Positions 47,170-59,733 of a stretch of 64,000 nucleotides of DNA are shown in pieces. The notes under the pieces were generated by a model. It did not search any database and was not told where the DNA came from. It worked only from the letters and a program-made list of their open reading frames with translations. A program made the position numbers and the translations under genes. The DNA lies in NCBI GenBank assembly GCA_960531495.1, contig OY482864.1, positions 2,487,773-2,551,772 on the forward strand, given 5' to 3'. This stretch comes from Zeus faber (lineage: Eukaryota > Chordata > Actinopteri > Zeiformes > Zeidae). Within the stretch, counting starts at the first letter, position 1; each line of letters begins with the position of its first letter.

Positions 47170-48539
47170 ACTCCAAGTGCTTCTTATTTTTAAACTCTAC
47201 CAGAAACAAATATATGAATATCCTACATTATTTTACCCACACTATGAACAATAAACATTCAATTAATACCTTAAACTTTGTCTGAATCACACATCTGAAA
47301 GTCTAAAGTAAGTCCTATCAGGGTACACTGACAAAAAGCCATAAAGTTTTCAATACTGTATGCATTTGACACTAGATAATTATTTTGCCTTTCGCAGCTG
47401 CAATCGCCTCTTGAAGTAGCTGGTGGGAAAGGAGCTGATAAAGTTGGTTCTGTCTGTAAGTATGAATTAATTGGATTCACATTAAACGGGGTTCAATGTA
47501 CTCGTGTGAATAGGAAGAAAGGTATTGCAAGAACCAAAAAAAACATGGTTGTTTTCTGCCAGTTCTTCCGTGATGAATTAAGTTTAACAAAATTCCAACA
47601 ACTCTCAGCGATCCCTCTTTGTCTTACAGTCCAAATTGGCTCCCAATCGATCCCTTGTGCCAACTTCGGTAACTGACAGGGCAGCAAGTGGAGTGGGATT
47701 TTCCCAGAAACCTTAGCCTCCCCAGGGACAAGGTGAGCGCGGCGGGCAGGATGACTATCTGTCTAGCTGTCCTCTTGGGACGGTCTGGCTGTCAGTCCCC
47801 CAACTCTTGGCGTCCAATCTCGCCGCTGATGAAATCACCTTCCTCATCAAGATATATGTCTTTCCGCAACGGTGCTCTTCAAAAAGAAAAAAAGTCAGAT
47901 GAAGATGAATTAGGATGAGTATAATGGCAGCAAACATAAAACATTTTTTCCAGTTACTTTCCTCTTGACATTTCTATTTCCTACCCCTAAGCAATGGCGT
48001 TGACTCACCTTTTGTTAATCAGCTTTTCCCCTCATATACTAACTGACCCATCTGCCCTGTTTAGACTCGAGAAGACTCAGGGAAAGTAGAAAATATAAAG
48101 ATTGCTATTACAATCTTCATATTTCAGAAAACATAAAATACAACTCAAAATGAGGCACTGTTTGGAACCAGCCCAGTCATCAAATTATGCGGTCAAATTA
48201 TGATGCTTACGCAATACATATATATTTTTTTTTCAACATTTTTAGGGATCCATAAACAGGACTGGCATATTTATATTTTTTCTTTCTTGGAAAGATAAAA
48301 TCAAAAGCGAGGGAGAATAGGGGTCGATTGACACAAATGCAAAAATGTTATAGATTAAATGGCAAAAATGGCATAATCTGCAGCAGGTGTCAAGATGTTT
48401 GTTAAGCTTTAAAAAAATACCAATATTTTTGCACAAAATACCCATTTTGTAAACTTGGATCAGCATAAATATTATAATGACCCATAACTTTTGAATATTA
48501 TCTTCAGAATGGAATGGCCTATTTGGCTGTCTCTGGCTT
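47170..48539. other. Unclassified stretch, no firm gene
   Basis: It has one weak exon-like pattern at 47398-47455 (good acceptor, GTAAGT donor, one open frame); see findings. The rest is AT-rich without motifs. Confidence 0.4.
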
Positions 48540-48990
48540 CATTGGATAGGGAAGCTATAGAATATTAGTCCATTCACAGTAAATACACAACTATTTCTAT
48601 TTCTACCAGAGAGATGGAAAAGTTAATATTTTCATCCTGGCCTAGTATATATGCCTAGTATATATCCTAAATTTGGAAGGTAAAACACGATTATAACCAA
48701 AATTCCATGAACAATGATGGACCTGAATCTCTTCTCCTACCGCTTGATCAGGGGCCTGGGGACCAGGGTTCTGGGACCTCCTAGATTGGGACCGGCACCT
48801 ATTTGATTTGATCTGGCACCTCCCAGCACAAGCTGCGAGCTGTGGCTTTAGGTGTGAGCTCTGCCTTCTACACTGAATTTCATGAAACAGGACCAAAGCC
48901 CAACAATTTTACAGAGATTTGAGTAGAGGCTTACACAGGTGGTCTCTAAAGTTTAGACAATCTGGGTATGCAGATCGCTAAAGTCTACCA
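48540..48990 (+). repeat. Unclassified dispersed repeat, copy 1
   Basis: It shares at least three blocks in order with 50490-51440: TTAATATTTTCATCCTGGCC, then AATGATGGACCTGAATCTC, then AAAGCCCAACAATTTTAC and TTTGAGTAGAGGCTTA. It has no coding motif. Confidence 0.6.
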
Positions 48991-50489
48991 AATATGTTTT
49001 CTGCCAGAAAAACAGAATTTTGCTGCAATGCTATCTGCATACAATATGCCCATTCGCCATTGTGTTCCATCTGTTTAATGTAAAAAAAAGAAAAGCATGA
49101 AACACATCAAAAACAGAGGAAAGCAATGTTATGTTAGTTAGTCACAAGTCAATAAACACATTGCTTGCTGTGTGAATATTGGCATGAGGCTCAGTCTTTT
49201 TTAGCACAGGCCCTATTAAAATGTCTGTTCCCATCATTTATGAAGCTATGCAGTCCAATGGCAACCTTAAAAAGAACCCTGTTGAATCAATCACAGACAA
49301 TCAAACGGGACAAACGCATTCTTGTCACACATCTCACATCTTGAACATGTTTTGAATAACATTAATATCTCATTATATTTAAAACGATGTTCTATAATTG
49401 CTGCAGTACATCCAGAGCCTACGTTGGCTACAGTAGGTTACCTGTAGGAAGGGATGCAGCGGCCTCTTTCCAGTCCCGCTTCCAAAACTGTCTAACACTA
49501 TTGTGATTTTCCCGTTTTCAAAAAGGATAAAATGTTTGCCCCATTGGACTGCATTTTAGCACCATTAGAAGCTGCAGCACAGAGGTGAGTTTTACCAAAG
49601 TTAAGAAAGGTTGCGCATGAACACTTATAAATCGGGGGAACAAACATTTCAATAAGGCCTGGGTTGAAAAAGGGCAAATTTGTCCTTCAACGTCAAGGAC
49701 TGTCACTGGCTGTTGGGTCACCCTATTACAGATGTAAAGTTGTCCACTGGTCCTAGGATCAGCAACACTCTCTGGGACAGACTGTCACTAGTGGTCTGCA
49801 GACCAGTAGTGAGTTTCACATCAGTAAAAGTAAAGATTGTGTTCACAAACTGTTTCAGCCTGAAATTGTGTTATTGTAATACAGAAATTCTGAGGATATT
49901 TTTTTAAATTAATATTTGCTTAAAACACTGCTTTCTAAAACAGTGGTACACTGCTGATAAAGAGAAACTTTGTAGAGCAGTTAATAAGTATTGTCTCTAT
50001 ATCTGTGAGAAATGTTCTGCTGGAGTGTTTCAACAAGGCATTCAACTGTACTCCCTGCAAATGCATTGTGGTGCTCTGTAACGTCTGTGAATTATCTTCT
50101 CCAACGCTGTTATTTATTCATTATAATCCATGACGTGAGAGCCACGTATTGGGCAGTATAGTTTCCACTCTGTTGACTCTGTTCAAGCAGAGTTCCTCTA
50201 TACAGATTTCTCAGATCTCATCCCAAAAACAATTCCAGTGAGTCACCTTCCCCCCTGCCATGACCTATCTTTGCCCACTGTAGTGTTAAAACTACCTGAG
50301 GCAGGAACCGTGTCTTTCTATTTCAATCAAATCATGAACTAACTCCAGCAGCCCAGCACAGTTTTGTTTACACGCCAAATCTTTCGACAGGCTATTTAAC
50401 TTTTCAATGATTCAGTAATAACTCCACAACTCAAATGCCTAGATGCATGGCTTCCTTGGAGAAGCTCAGGAATAAGTACCCTGTGTCAT
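48991..50489. other. Unclassified stretch, no gene seen
   Basis: It includes 49652-49690, the pair of 16044-16085. No coding motif was seen. Confidence 0.45.
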
Positions 50490-51440
50490 TAAACACATAA
50501 ATCCATTCCAGAGTAAATGGATATGAAACAAAGCAAAAATTAATATTTTCATCCTCGCCTAGAATATGTTAGAATCAAGGATGGCTAAATTCACATAAAA
50601 ATGATGCACCTGAATCTCTCCTCGTGTCTCCATCAGGTTTGAAAAAAAAAAATAATGTTTACAGGCAGGAAAGGAAAAATGTAGATGTTTTTATATTTTA
50701 TGAAAACATTTTTCTTTTTACATCTGGCCGGTGATGTCACAGGGGGGAGTTATTGTCTCACTACCACAGCGCAGAAGCAGGGTGGTAGTCAGTCGGCAGG
50801 TCAGTCAGTTAGTTTCACAGCTATTTAGGATGGTCAAGTACTGTGATTAGGCTTTTTTTTATTTGAGAATAAAGAGTATTCACACAAAAAGTTAAAGAGA
50901 ACAACGGAGAGACTAGCACGACGCAATCTTTTTTTCATTTAGGTGAAGGAAAACAAATAAATTAAAAATAAAAACACACACATACTCTTTCTAAAATGAG
51001 GAGCGGTTCCACTGCACTGCCTCTCGTCATTTACGAAAACACGGGCCGCCCCCTTCAGTGCGCCCTATCTCTCGCTTTCAAGCCAAGCAGAAAACCCATA
51101 AATAAATCTTAAAATAAAAACATTCTGAGCGTCTCTCAACATCTCTTCTACTTGCCAAGTGTTAACTGTGTCGGTTTCAAGTTTTCAGGTAATGTCGGAT
51201 TTTTAGGTGGGCGTGGTTAATTGCATTACAAAATGAGTCCAACTGTAATTCTAAGTAAAATCGATCTTATTTAGTATTCCTACATAATTTCCCCACACAT
51301 TAATTCACTGGCTATGCCAAACTACAAGTTGCCCTTTCTACAACTACAAAATTCCAACAAAACCGAAGCCCAATAATTTTACCGATGTTTGAATAGAGGC
51401 TTATCTAGATCCAGATTTTAGTTATAACCGAGCATCATCT
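50490..51440 (+). repeat. Unclassified dispersed repeat, copy 2, interrupted
   Basis: The same blocks as copy 1 (TTAATATTTTCATCCTCGCC; AATGATGCACCTGAATCTC; GAAGCCCAATAATTTTACC; TTTGAATAGAGGCTTA), but roughly 700 bp of extra sequence (about 50640-51335) separates the second and third blocks. Confidence 0.55.
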
Positions 51441-51889
51441 TTCTGAACTCACCTTGTACATCACCTCAGCTCCTTCACCAATAATATCCAGACTATCTAT
51501 CCCAGGGGTAAATGAAAAGACACTTTACAAGGCAAGCTTTTGCTGCCCACGCTCACACCCTACCTAAATGACCTGATGTCAGGAGTCAATCAGCCAAAAG
51601 AGTCATTTGTCAGCACTGAGTCTTGACTCGATTCGCGAACAAGAACAGCCGTTAGCCACACATTCACTTCAAGCAGGCCAGATCATGCCCAACAAGCTCC
51701 TTAGGTTTCAATTTAGTGAGTGCAAGCAACAGAGAGAGAGAAAGGCGCCTACATTTGAAATAATCACTGAATATTCAATGAATGTTAAAAAACGATCATT
51801 TTGCATAATTTATATTCAATGTGACTGATTTACGTTTTGCATCCCACCAAAACATAATAATTGTGACTGAATTAAACTATTCTTGTGAG

Positions 51890-51990
51890 AACTCATTCAT
51901 TACTCAGAGCCAAACAAACTCTTCTGACTCATCACTCTGTTCATCATTCATCAGAAGTCTTCCCTTGCTCATGCATTACACTTTCTGAAT
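51890..51990 (+). repeat. Dispersed repeat, inverted pair of 12960-13095
   Basis: AGAGCCAAACAAACTCTTCT and GACTCATCACTCTGTTCAT are the reverse complement, with changes, of the block at 13045-13090. Confidence 0.45.
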
Positions 51991-52566
51991 CAAATGAACG
52001 AAGAATACAAAAATGTATCAGAACATTTTAATGATTGACATGTCTCACAGAGTGACACTCACAGAGTGACAGCAGAGCGATAAAGAGATATTTAAATTTG
52101 TAAAAGCAGGTGTGTTTTGAAATAAACATTGTCAGAATAAAGCACTGGAGCTGTTACTCTCAATGATTGAACAGGGGAAGGAGGCATTAAAGATTGAAGG
52201 AAGCCTCGTGGAAATTCCCTCTAAATGGACATATTATAGTGTGAAATTCAGATAACACAATGCAAGCAATTTCTGACAGCAGTAGTTAATATGTAAGGGT
52301 TAATGTACAGCCAGATGCCCACAATCGCAAGATAACCCCCAACAAGTTATTTTGTGGTAATGACTGGCTGACAGTACTTGAATTGATTGTCACTTTGTCA
52401 CACACCATTGAGCATAATATAGAGCTGTGAAATAAATGTGTGGGAGTCTCTGCCCACAGGGAGGGTTTTAGGGAGGGAGACGGAGACTTTCTTGCCGTGG
52501 TGCGCCAGCATGGCGAGAATTTTGATTATACAGAGGAACAAAAAGGCTCGCTGGCCAGAAGTATTA

Positions 52567-52614
52567 ATAGTAAATAATAATAATGATGATGATGATCATG
52601 ATAATAATATTTTG
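52567..52614 (+). repeat. AAT/GAT trinucleotide tract
   Basis: AATAATAATAATGATGATGATGA followed by ATAATAAT. Confidence 0.9.
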
Positions 52615-52915
52615 GGGCGCAGGAGGAATGACGTTCTGCTGTCTGACTCCTGGTTGGCTGATGAGCACCTGCGCCGATCCCCTCTGCAAGACAGACAAAC
52701 ACCAAGAATGCTCCCTGCACCAAGTCGGACCAATCAGCCCCATGCGGGCGCTGATTAGGCCGATTCGAGGCATCTGGCGGCTGTGGGAAAGGGAACCGTG
52801 CTGTTGTCTGCAGCTGGTGCTTGACCACACCCCTTGGTCCTCCACAATATGTTTAACTGCATTACAGTGAACATATAAACACCCAGCCCCAAAGTGCAAC
52901 TGCTTGCGCGACATA
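52615..52915. other. GC-richer unclassified island
   Basis: About 300 bp, markedly more GC-rich than its flanks and open in several frames on both strands. No domain was recognised. It could be a solo LTR, a repeat fragment or unique sequence. Confidence 0.35.
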
Positions 52916-53744
52916 CCATTTTCTCATATTTAATATTTTAATTGTATTTATTTCAGAGTGATTAAATCTTTTGTGCAACGTCTACTTTCTTCTGTGCTAG
53001 TTATTTTTTTCTGTGCTTTTTTATAAGGTGTGTTGTTCGATTACACCCTTTGTCTTGACTTGTCGACAGACTCCTTCAAATGATGCATTGGAATTTGCCA
53101 TTAGCTGAATCTGAACCTGAGCCTGTGAAGCCAGAGTGGAAAGTAAGGCACAAACCTGGGAAAAGTCTGGGTTCTGGTGCCACTAGGTCCATGACCAGAC
53201 ATTCAGATTTAGAATCAGTGTGACTTGTTTTCAAATGCCAGCGTTCTGGTCACGGTCATGTGGGTAGAGGAGCCTACTGGACGTCTGCTGGTAGAACCCA
53301 GCCCATAAAGGAAAAAAATGGCACAAGGAGAGGGAGGCAGTGCCAGTTTACCATCTCCCAGACGCTAAAGGTCCTATGGTTTACTAAATGGCTGTTTCCG
53401 TCTCCCTCTTTTAAGCTGTCAAGCCATTTTTCATTCTCACACAATAATCGATGACACGGTGACCCAACATCGGGAGAGAGAGTGATTCTGTGGATGGAAG
53501 CTAAAATGTGGGATTAGTGATACAGTTTGTAATACTCACAGAAAAAACAGTTTTTTTTTATTCTGTGGCATGTTTATGTTTATGAGTATGGCAAAAAAAC
53601 AATTTGAAATTATGTTCTTGTATGTTTTTGACCCAGTCTATATGGAGCTCACCGTTGGTAATAACATGACGTGCCAGCCAACCAGCCAAGTGACGTACAA
53701 ATCAGTAACGGGGACAAACTAGCCAGTGATCAAATAGGCTTCTG

Positions 53745-55673
<1,929 letters not shown>

Positions 55674-55783
55674 TGTCATGATCTCCGCCTTCTTCTACTT
55701 TCCCCTCCCTCTCCTTACCTGTCCCATTAGCCCAACTCTATTCACCTGCGCACACAGCTATTCCAGATCTGCAATCTAACCAC

Positions 55784-55790
55784 TATATAT
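55784..55790 (+). promoter_or_regulatory. TATA box in Gypsy copy 3 LTR
   Basis: TATATAT, 30 bp upstream of GCCAGATT (55814-55821), the proposed transcript 5' end, which is complementary to the primer-binding region. Confidence 0.55.
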
Positions 55791-56011
55791 GCCTCTCTCA
55801 CCAGTCACCCATCGCCAGATTATCTTCGATGCTTGCACCAGACTCTCCAGCGTTCTCCAGACTGAAAACCCGCTACCGACTCTGCCTCGCTCCGACCACG
55901 TATCCTGCCTGCCCCCCCGCCAGTCATCTGTCTGTACTCCTCGTTATCGAACCTGCCTGTCCCCGACGACGTATCCTGCCTGCCCCCTGCCTGTCTTGCG
56001 TCCGCTCTACA

Positions 56012-56017
56012 AATAAA
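56012..56017 (+). terminator. Polyadenylation signal in Gypsy copy 3 LTR
   Basis: AATAAA, 64 bp before the LTR 3' end, in the R/U5 position. Confidence 0.5.
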
Positions 56018-56081
56018 AGACATTACCAAATATCAGTGCCTGTCTTTGTGCTGCAATTGGGTCCTAACCACACCCGTCACA

Positions 56082-56094
56082 GTACAATCTGGCC
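56082..56094 (+). promoter_or_regulatory. Putative primer-binding site for self-priming
   Basis: GTACAATCTGGCC, directly after the LTR. AATCTGGC (56086-56093) is complementary to GCCAGATT at 55814-55821 in the same LTR, the arrangement known for the Tf1/sushi group, where the RNA 5' end folds back as primer. Confidence 0.5.
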
Positions 56095-56098
56095 AACA

Positions 56099-56692
56099 AT
56101 GGACCCAGCACACAACCCCGAGTCGCTGGCATGCCTGGGAAGGGTGGAGTCACAGCTCCAACACCAGGAGGCTGTCCTAGCCTCCACCTCAGCGGACGTT
56201 CGGTTAGCAGCGGCTAGCCAGGAGCAAGGGCTCGCCACGCTAGCCGCCCAGGTCCAGCAGCTCACCATCGCTCTCGGTCAGTTCATCCCGCCACCTGCTT
56301 CCCCGGACCCACCTCCACCAGCACCGGCCCAGCCTGGGTACTCCCTGGAGCCCCGGGTGGGGGTTCCAGAACGCTACACTGGAGAAGCAGACAGCTGTAG
56401 TCCGTTCATCACGAACTGTTCCATCCTCTTCGCTCTGCAGCCCCACACCGTTGCCTCCGAGGATGCCAGGGTGGCATTCGTCGTAAACCACCTGACCGGC
56501 CGTTCTTGGCTGTGTGGAACGGCCGAGTGGGAACGACGCACACCAGCCTGCTCCTCCTTCCACGCCTTCGCTGCCGAGCTCCGCAAGGTGTTCGGGGTGA
56601 CATCACCAGGTCCCGATGCTGCTGGTTGTCTCCTGGGTCTCAGTCAAGGGTCCCGCTCCGTGGTCGATTACGCGATCGACTTCCGCCAGTGA
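56099..56692 (+). pseudogene. Gypsy copy 3 gag (C-terminally truncated)
   Basis: Structural protein of the element. The ATG at 56099 starts MDPAHNPESLACLGRVESQL. A glutamine-rich helical stretch (EQGLATLAAQVQQLTIALGQ) and a Pro-rich linker follow, then the capsid-like part: PRVGVPERYTGEADSCSPFI, ARVAFVVNHLTGRSWLCGTA and LRKVFGVTSPG, ending with LLGLSQGSRSVVDYAIDFRQ and a TGA at 56690. The zinc knuckle is missing because a deletion joins this point to protease-proximal sequence. About 198 residues are left. The order of conserved blocks matches gag of copy 2. Confidence 0.85.
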
Positions 56693-57005
56693 GGGAGGAG
56701 TTCCTGGTGAGCCACACCTCCAAATCCCCCTCCAACCTGTGCCAGGCTCGGCTGCTGCTGCCCCAAGGCTCACATTCCCTCGCCATACTTATTGACTCTG
56801 GCTCCGATGTTAACATCGTCCACCATCGTCCACCACGTCCAGGCGGTCCTGCAGCGCCTCCTGGAGAACTCACTCTTTGTGAAGGCAGAGAAGTGTGAGT
56901 TTCACGTCCCATCCGTCTCCTTCCTGGGGTACGTCGTAGGGAGGGGGACCATCCAGATGGACTCCACCAAGGTCTCCGCCGTCACCACCGGGCCCGCCCC
57001 TGACA
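56693..57005 (+). pseudogene. Gypsy copy 3 protease and RT remnants fused by deletion
   Basis: The stretch [20 protein letters not shown] carries the aspartic protease active site (DSGSD, where copies 1 and 2 have DSGAD). Immediately after, at about 56822-56840, the sequence passes through a repeated ATCGTCCACC into the end of [41 protein letters not shown] and [11 protein letters not shown]. All the catalytic RT blocks, including YLDD, are therefore deleted. The short direct repeat at the junction suggests slippage or end-joining through microhomology. The two remnants are read in different frames. Confidence 0.8.
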
Positions 57006-57590
57006 CCCCGCAAACAACTCCAGCGCTTCCTCGGTTTTGCCAACTTCTATTGGAGGTTCATCCGAGGCTACAGCACGGTGGCGGATGCTCTCACAGCCCT
57101 AACCTCCTCCAAGGTGCCGTTCCTGTGGTCCACCGCTGCCAACGACGCCTTCCTGGCCCTGAAGGCACGGTTCACTTCAGCCCCCATTCTGGAATTGCCT
57201 GACCCCGAACAGCAGTTTGTGGTGGAAGTGGGCGCCTCCAACGTGGGAGTCGGAGCTGTCCTGTGCCAGAGAACCGCCTCCGATCAGAAACTGCATCCCT
57301 GTGCCTTCTTCTCCAGGCATTTGACCCCGGCCGAGAGGAACTACGACATCGGGAATAGGGAGCTTCTCGCCGTCAAATTGGCCCTGGAGGAGTGGCGGCA
57401 CTGGCTAGAGGGAACCCAGCTGCCGTTCCTGGTGTGGACTGACCACAAGAACCTGGAGTATATCCAGTCCGCAAGGAGGCTGAACTCCCGTCAGGCTCGT
57501 TGGACGCTCTTCCTAACCCGATTTCTCCCTCTCCTATTGGCCGGGGTCACGCAATGTCAAACTGACGCCCTGTCCCGGCAGTTCCAGGAA
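57006..57590 (+). pseudogene. Gypsy copy 3 RT connection and RNase H
   Basis: [20 protein letters not shown] leads into RNase [101 protein letters not shown] and [13 protein letters not shown]. The usual VDAS active-site Asp is Gly here (VGAS), so activity would be lost even in frame. After a frame change, [11 protein letters not shown] follows, which marks the beginning of the integrase region. A deletion then removes the integrase zinc finger and DDE core. Confidence 0.85.
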
Positions 57591-57948
57591 GAGATGCCCG
57601 TCCGTCCAGGCCTTCATTCGCCGCTGTCGCAGGACCTGGACCCGGGCCCAGGCCGCCCTCCTCCGAGCCACTGGCAGCAACGCCTCTGCCGCCAACCGCC
57701 GCCGCTCCCAGGACCCGGAATACAAGCCGGGCCAGAAGGCCTGGCTCTCCACCCGGCACCTCCCCCTGAAGGTGGACTCTAAGAAGCTGGCTCCTCGGTT
57801 CATCGGCCCGTTCAAAATCGAGGAGGTCGTCAACCCGGTGGCAGTGCAGCTCAAGCTCCCCAGGTCCATGCGCGTCCATCCCACCTTCCACGTGTCCAAG
57901 GTCCAGCCAGTCCGGGAGAGTGCTCTGGTCCGATTGGCGCCTCCCTGA
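57591..57948 (+). pseudogene. Gypsy copy 3 integrase C-terminal region
   Basis: In the frame ending at TGA 57946-57948 the stretch reads [20 protein letters not shown] and [20 protein letters not shown], then LAPRFIGPFKIEEVVNPVAV and MRVHPTFHVSKVQPVRES. This is the integrase C-terminal SH3-like part, with a GPY/F-type motif, that follows the DDE core in chromoviruses. Those elements usually continue into a chromodomain directing integration to heterochromatin. Here a stop follows RLAPP and no chromodomain is seen. The zinc-binding and DDE parts are gone, so it has no integrase function. Confidence 0.82.
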
Positions 57949-58011
57949 CCACCAGCCAATGGGCTGAATTAATTAAGCTCCAATGCAAAACAGATCGGGG
58001 GTCATGTCACT

Positions 58012-58662
58012 ATGTCTTTCTTTCTTTTTCTTTCAGCTGCTCTCCTTAGGGGTCGCCACAGTGGATCATCTGCCTCCAAATACCTTCTGTTCTGTGCATC
58101 TTCCTCCCTTACACCGAACGGCTGCATGTCCCCCCTCACCACATCCATAAACCTTCTCTTAGGGATTCCTCTTTTCCTCTTTCCCGGTAGCTCCATCCTG
58201 AGCATCCTTCTCCCAATGTAACTCTCATCTCTCCTACACATGTATCCAAACCATCTCAATCTGGCCTCTCTCACTTTTCCACCAAACTGTTCAACCTGAG
58301 CTGTACCTCTTATGTACTCATTTGTAATCCTGTCCATCCTTGTCACTCCCAATGAAAATCTCAACATCCTCAACCCTGCCACTCCCAGTTAAGCCACCTG
58401 CCTTTTTGTCAGTGCCACAGGCTCTAAACCGTACATCATAGCTGGTCTCACTACCGTCCTGGAGACGCTCCCCTTCACTCTTGCTGGAAACCTCTCCGCT
58501 GCTTTGGATGGTCGACCCCAAGTACTTGAACTCATCCACCTTCTCCACCTCCTCTCTTTGCTTTGTCAGCTTTTCGCCGCCCTCCCTCCCATTCAGGCAC
58601 ATGTATTCTGTCTTACTCCTGCTGGCTTTCATTCCTCTTCTCTCTATTGCGTGCCTCCTCAA
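58012..58662 (-). pseudogene. RTE LINE C-terminal region (broken)
   Basis: It follows the RT on the minus strand in two frames: RRGMKASRSKTEYMCLNGRE and VDEFKYLGSTIQSSGE (the KYLG block), then MLRFSLGVTRMDRITNEYIR and VREARLRWFGYMCRRDESYI, then GRRMLRMELPGKRKRGIPKR and RFMDVVRGDM, ending near the A/G-rich tail. The WFGY and GRPKRR-like segment is characteristic of RTE-type LINEs. One frame change lies at about 58380-58430. This part is otherwise well conserved. Confidence 0.85.
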
Positions 58663-58686
58663 CCTGCTCCCTGCTCTCGCTACAGA

Positions 58687-59708
58687 TCACAATGTCATCT
58701 GCGAAAACATCATAGTCCACAGAGACTCCTGCCTGATTTCATATCTTAACCTGTCCATCACCACTGCTAACAGGAAAGGGCTCAGAGCTGATCCTTGATG
58801 CAATCCAACTTCCACTTTGAATGCCTTCATCACGCCTACTGCACACATTACTAATGTCTGACTGCCCTCATACATATCCTGCACCACTCTTACGTACTTA
58901 TCTGCTACCCCTGACTTCATCATGCAATACCACACTTCCTCTCTCGGCACCCTATCATATGCTTTCTCTAAATCCACAAAGACGCTGTGCAACTCCCTCT
59001 GGCCTTCCTTGTACTTTTCCATCAAAATTCTTAAAGCAAACATTGCATCTGTAGTACTCTTTCCTGGCATGAAACCATACTGCTGCTTGCTGATCCCCAC
59101 CTCTCCTCTTAACCTAGCCTCCACTACCCTTTCCCATAGCTTCATGCTGTGGCTGATCAACTTTATTCCCCTGTAGTTACTACAACTCTGTACGTCTCCC
59201 TTATTCTTGAAGATGGGTATCAGTACACTTCTTCTACACTCCTCCGGTATCCTCTCCCTTTCCAGGATGGTGTTAAACAGTCTCATTAGAAAAGCCACTG
59301 CCATCTCACCTAAACGTTTCCATGCTTCCCCAGGTATGTCATCTGGGCCAACTGCCTTTCCACTCTTCATCTTCTTTAATGCTGTTCTCACCTCATCCTT
59401 GCTAATGTGCTGCACTTCTGAATCCACTATCCCCACATCATCCACTTTTCTCTCCCTCTCATTTTCTTCATTCATCAACTTCTCAAGTACTATTTCCACC
59501 TTCTCAACACACTCTCCTCACTAGTCAGCACATTCCCATCATTGTCCTTCATCACCCTTACCTGGTGTACATCCTTCCCAGCTTGGTCCCTTTGTCTTGC
59601 CAATCGGTACAAGTCCTTTTCTCCTTCCTTACTGTCCAACCTCTCATACAACTCGTTGTATGCCTTTTCCTTTGCCTTTGCCACTTCTCTCTTAGCCTTG
59701 CACCGCAT
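58687..59708 (-). pseudogene. RTE LINE reverse transcriptase (frameshift before the FADD box)
   Basis: Target-primed reverse transcriptase. After a linker segment (YNELYERLDSKEGEKDLYRL) and a frame change near 59500, one long open stretch holds KMKSGKAVGPDDIPGEAWKR, IPIFKNKGDVQSCSNYRGIK, ISKQQYGFMPGKSTTDAMFA, SVFVDLEKAYDRVPREEVWY (first catalytic Asp) and VGLHQGSALSPFLLAVVMDR. At about 58710 a single-base change of frame occurs, directly before the catalytic box. The next frame reads VFADDIVICSESREQVEE, so all catalytic Asp codons still exist. Only a handful of lesions separate this copy from coding capacity. Confidence 0.88.
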
Positions 59709-59733
59709 CAGCTTGTACTCCCGTCTACTTTCT

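Larger units (their letters stand above)
55674..56081 (+). repeat. 5' LTR of Gypsy copy 3
   Basis: 408 bp beginning TGTCATGATC and ending CCCGTCACA, followed by the leader GTACAATCTGGCC. It contains TATA and AATAAA signals. Its right edge is set by comparison with copies 1 and 2; its left edge by the TG rule. Confidence 0.75.
55674..58010 (+). mobile_element. Ty3/Gypsy copy 3 with at least three internal deletions
   Basis: A plus-strand relative of copies 1 and 2. A complete 5' LTR (55674-56081) is followed by the shared leader, then gag. After deletions come a protease fragment, an RT fragment, RNase H, and the integrase C-terminus with a GPY/F-type motif (APRFIGPF). The sequence ends near 58010 at TGTCAC, the same start as the 5' LTR (TGTCATG), exactly where the RTE LINE begins, so the 3' LTR may have been replaced or interrupted. 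The catalytic RT core, integrase core and chromodomain are missing. It cannot be autonomous. Confidence 0.88.

Noticed and set aside
47698..47733. Possible micro-exon between TTTTCCCAG and GTGAGCG
   Set aside because: Only about 25 bases, with no conserved peptide and no supporting partner exon.
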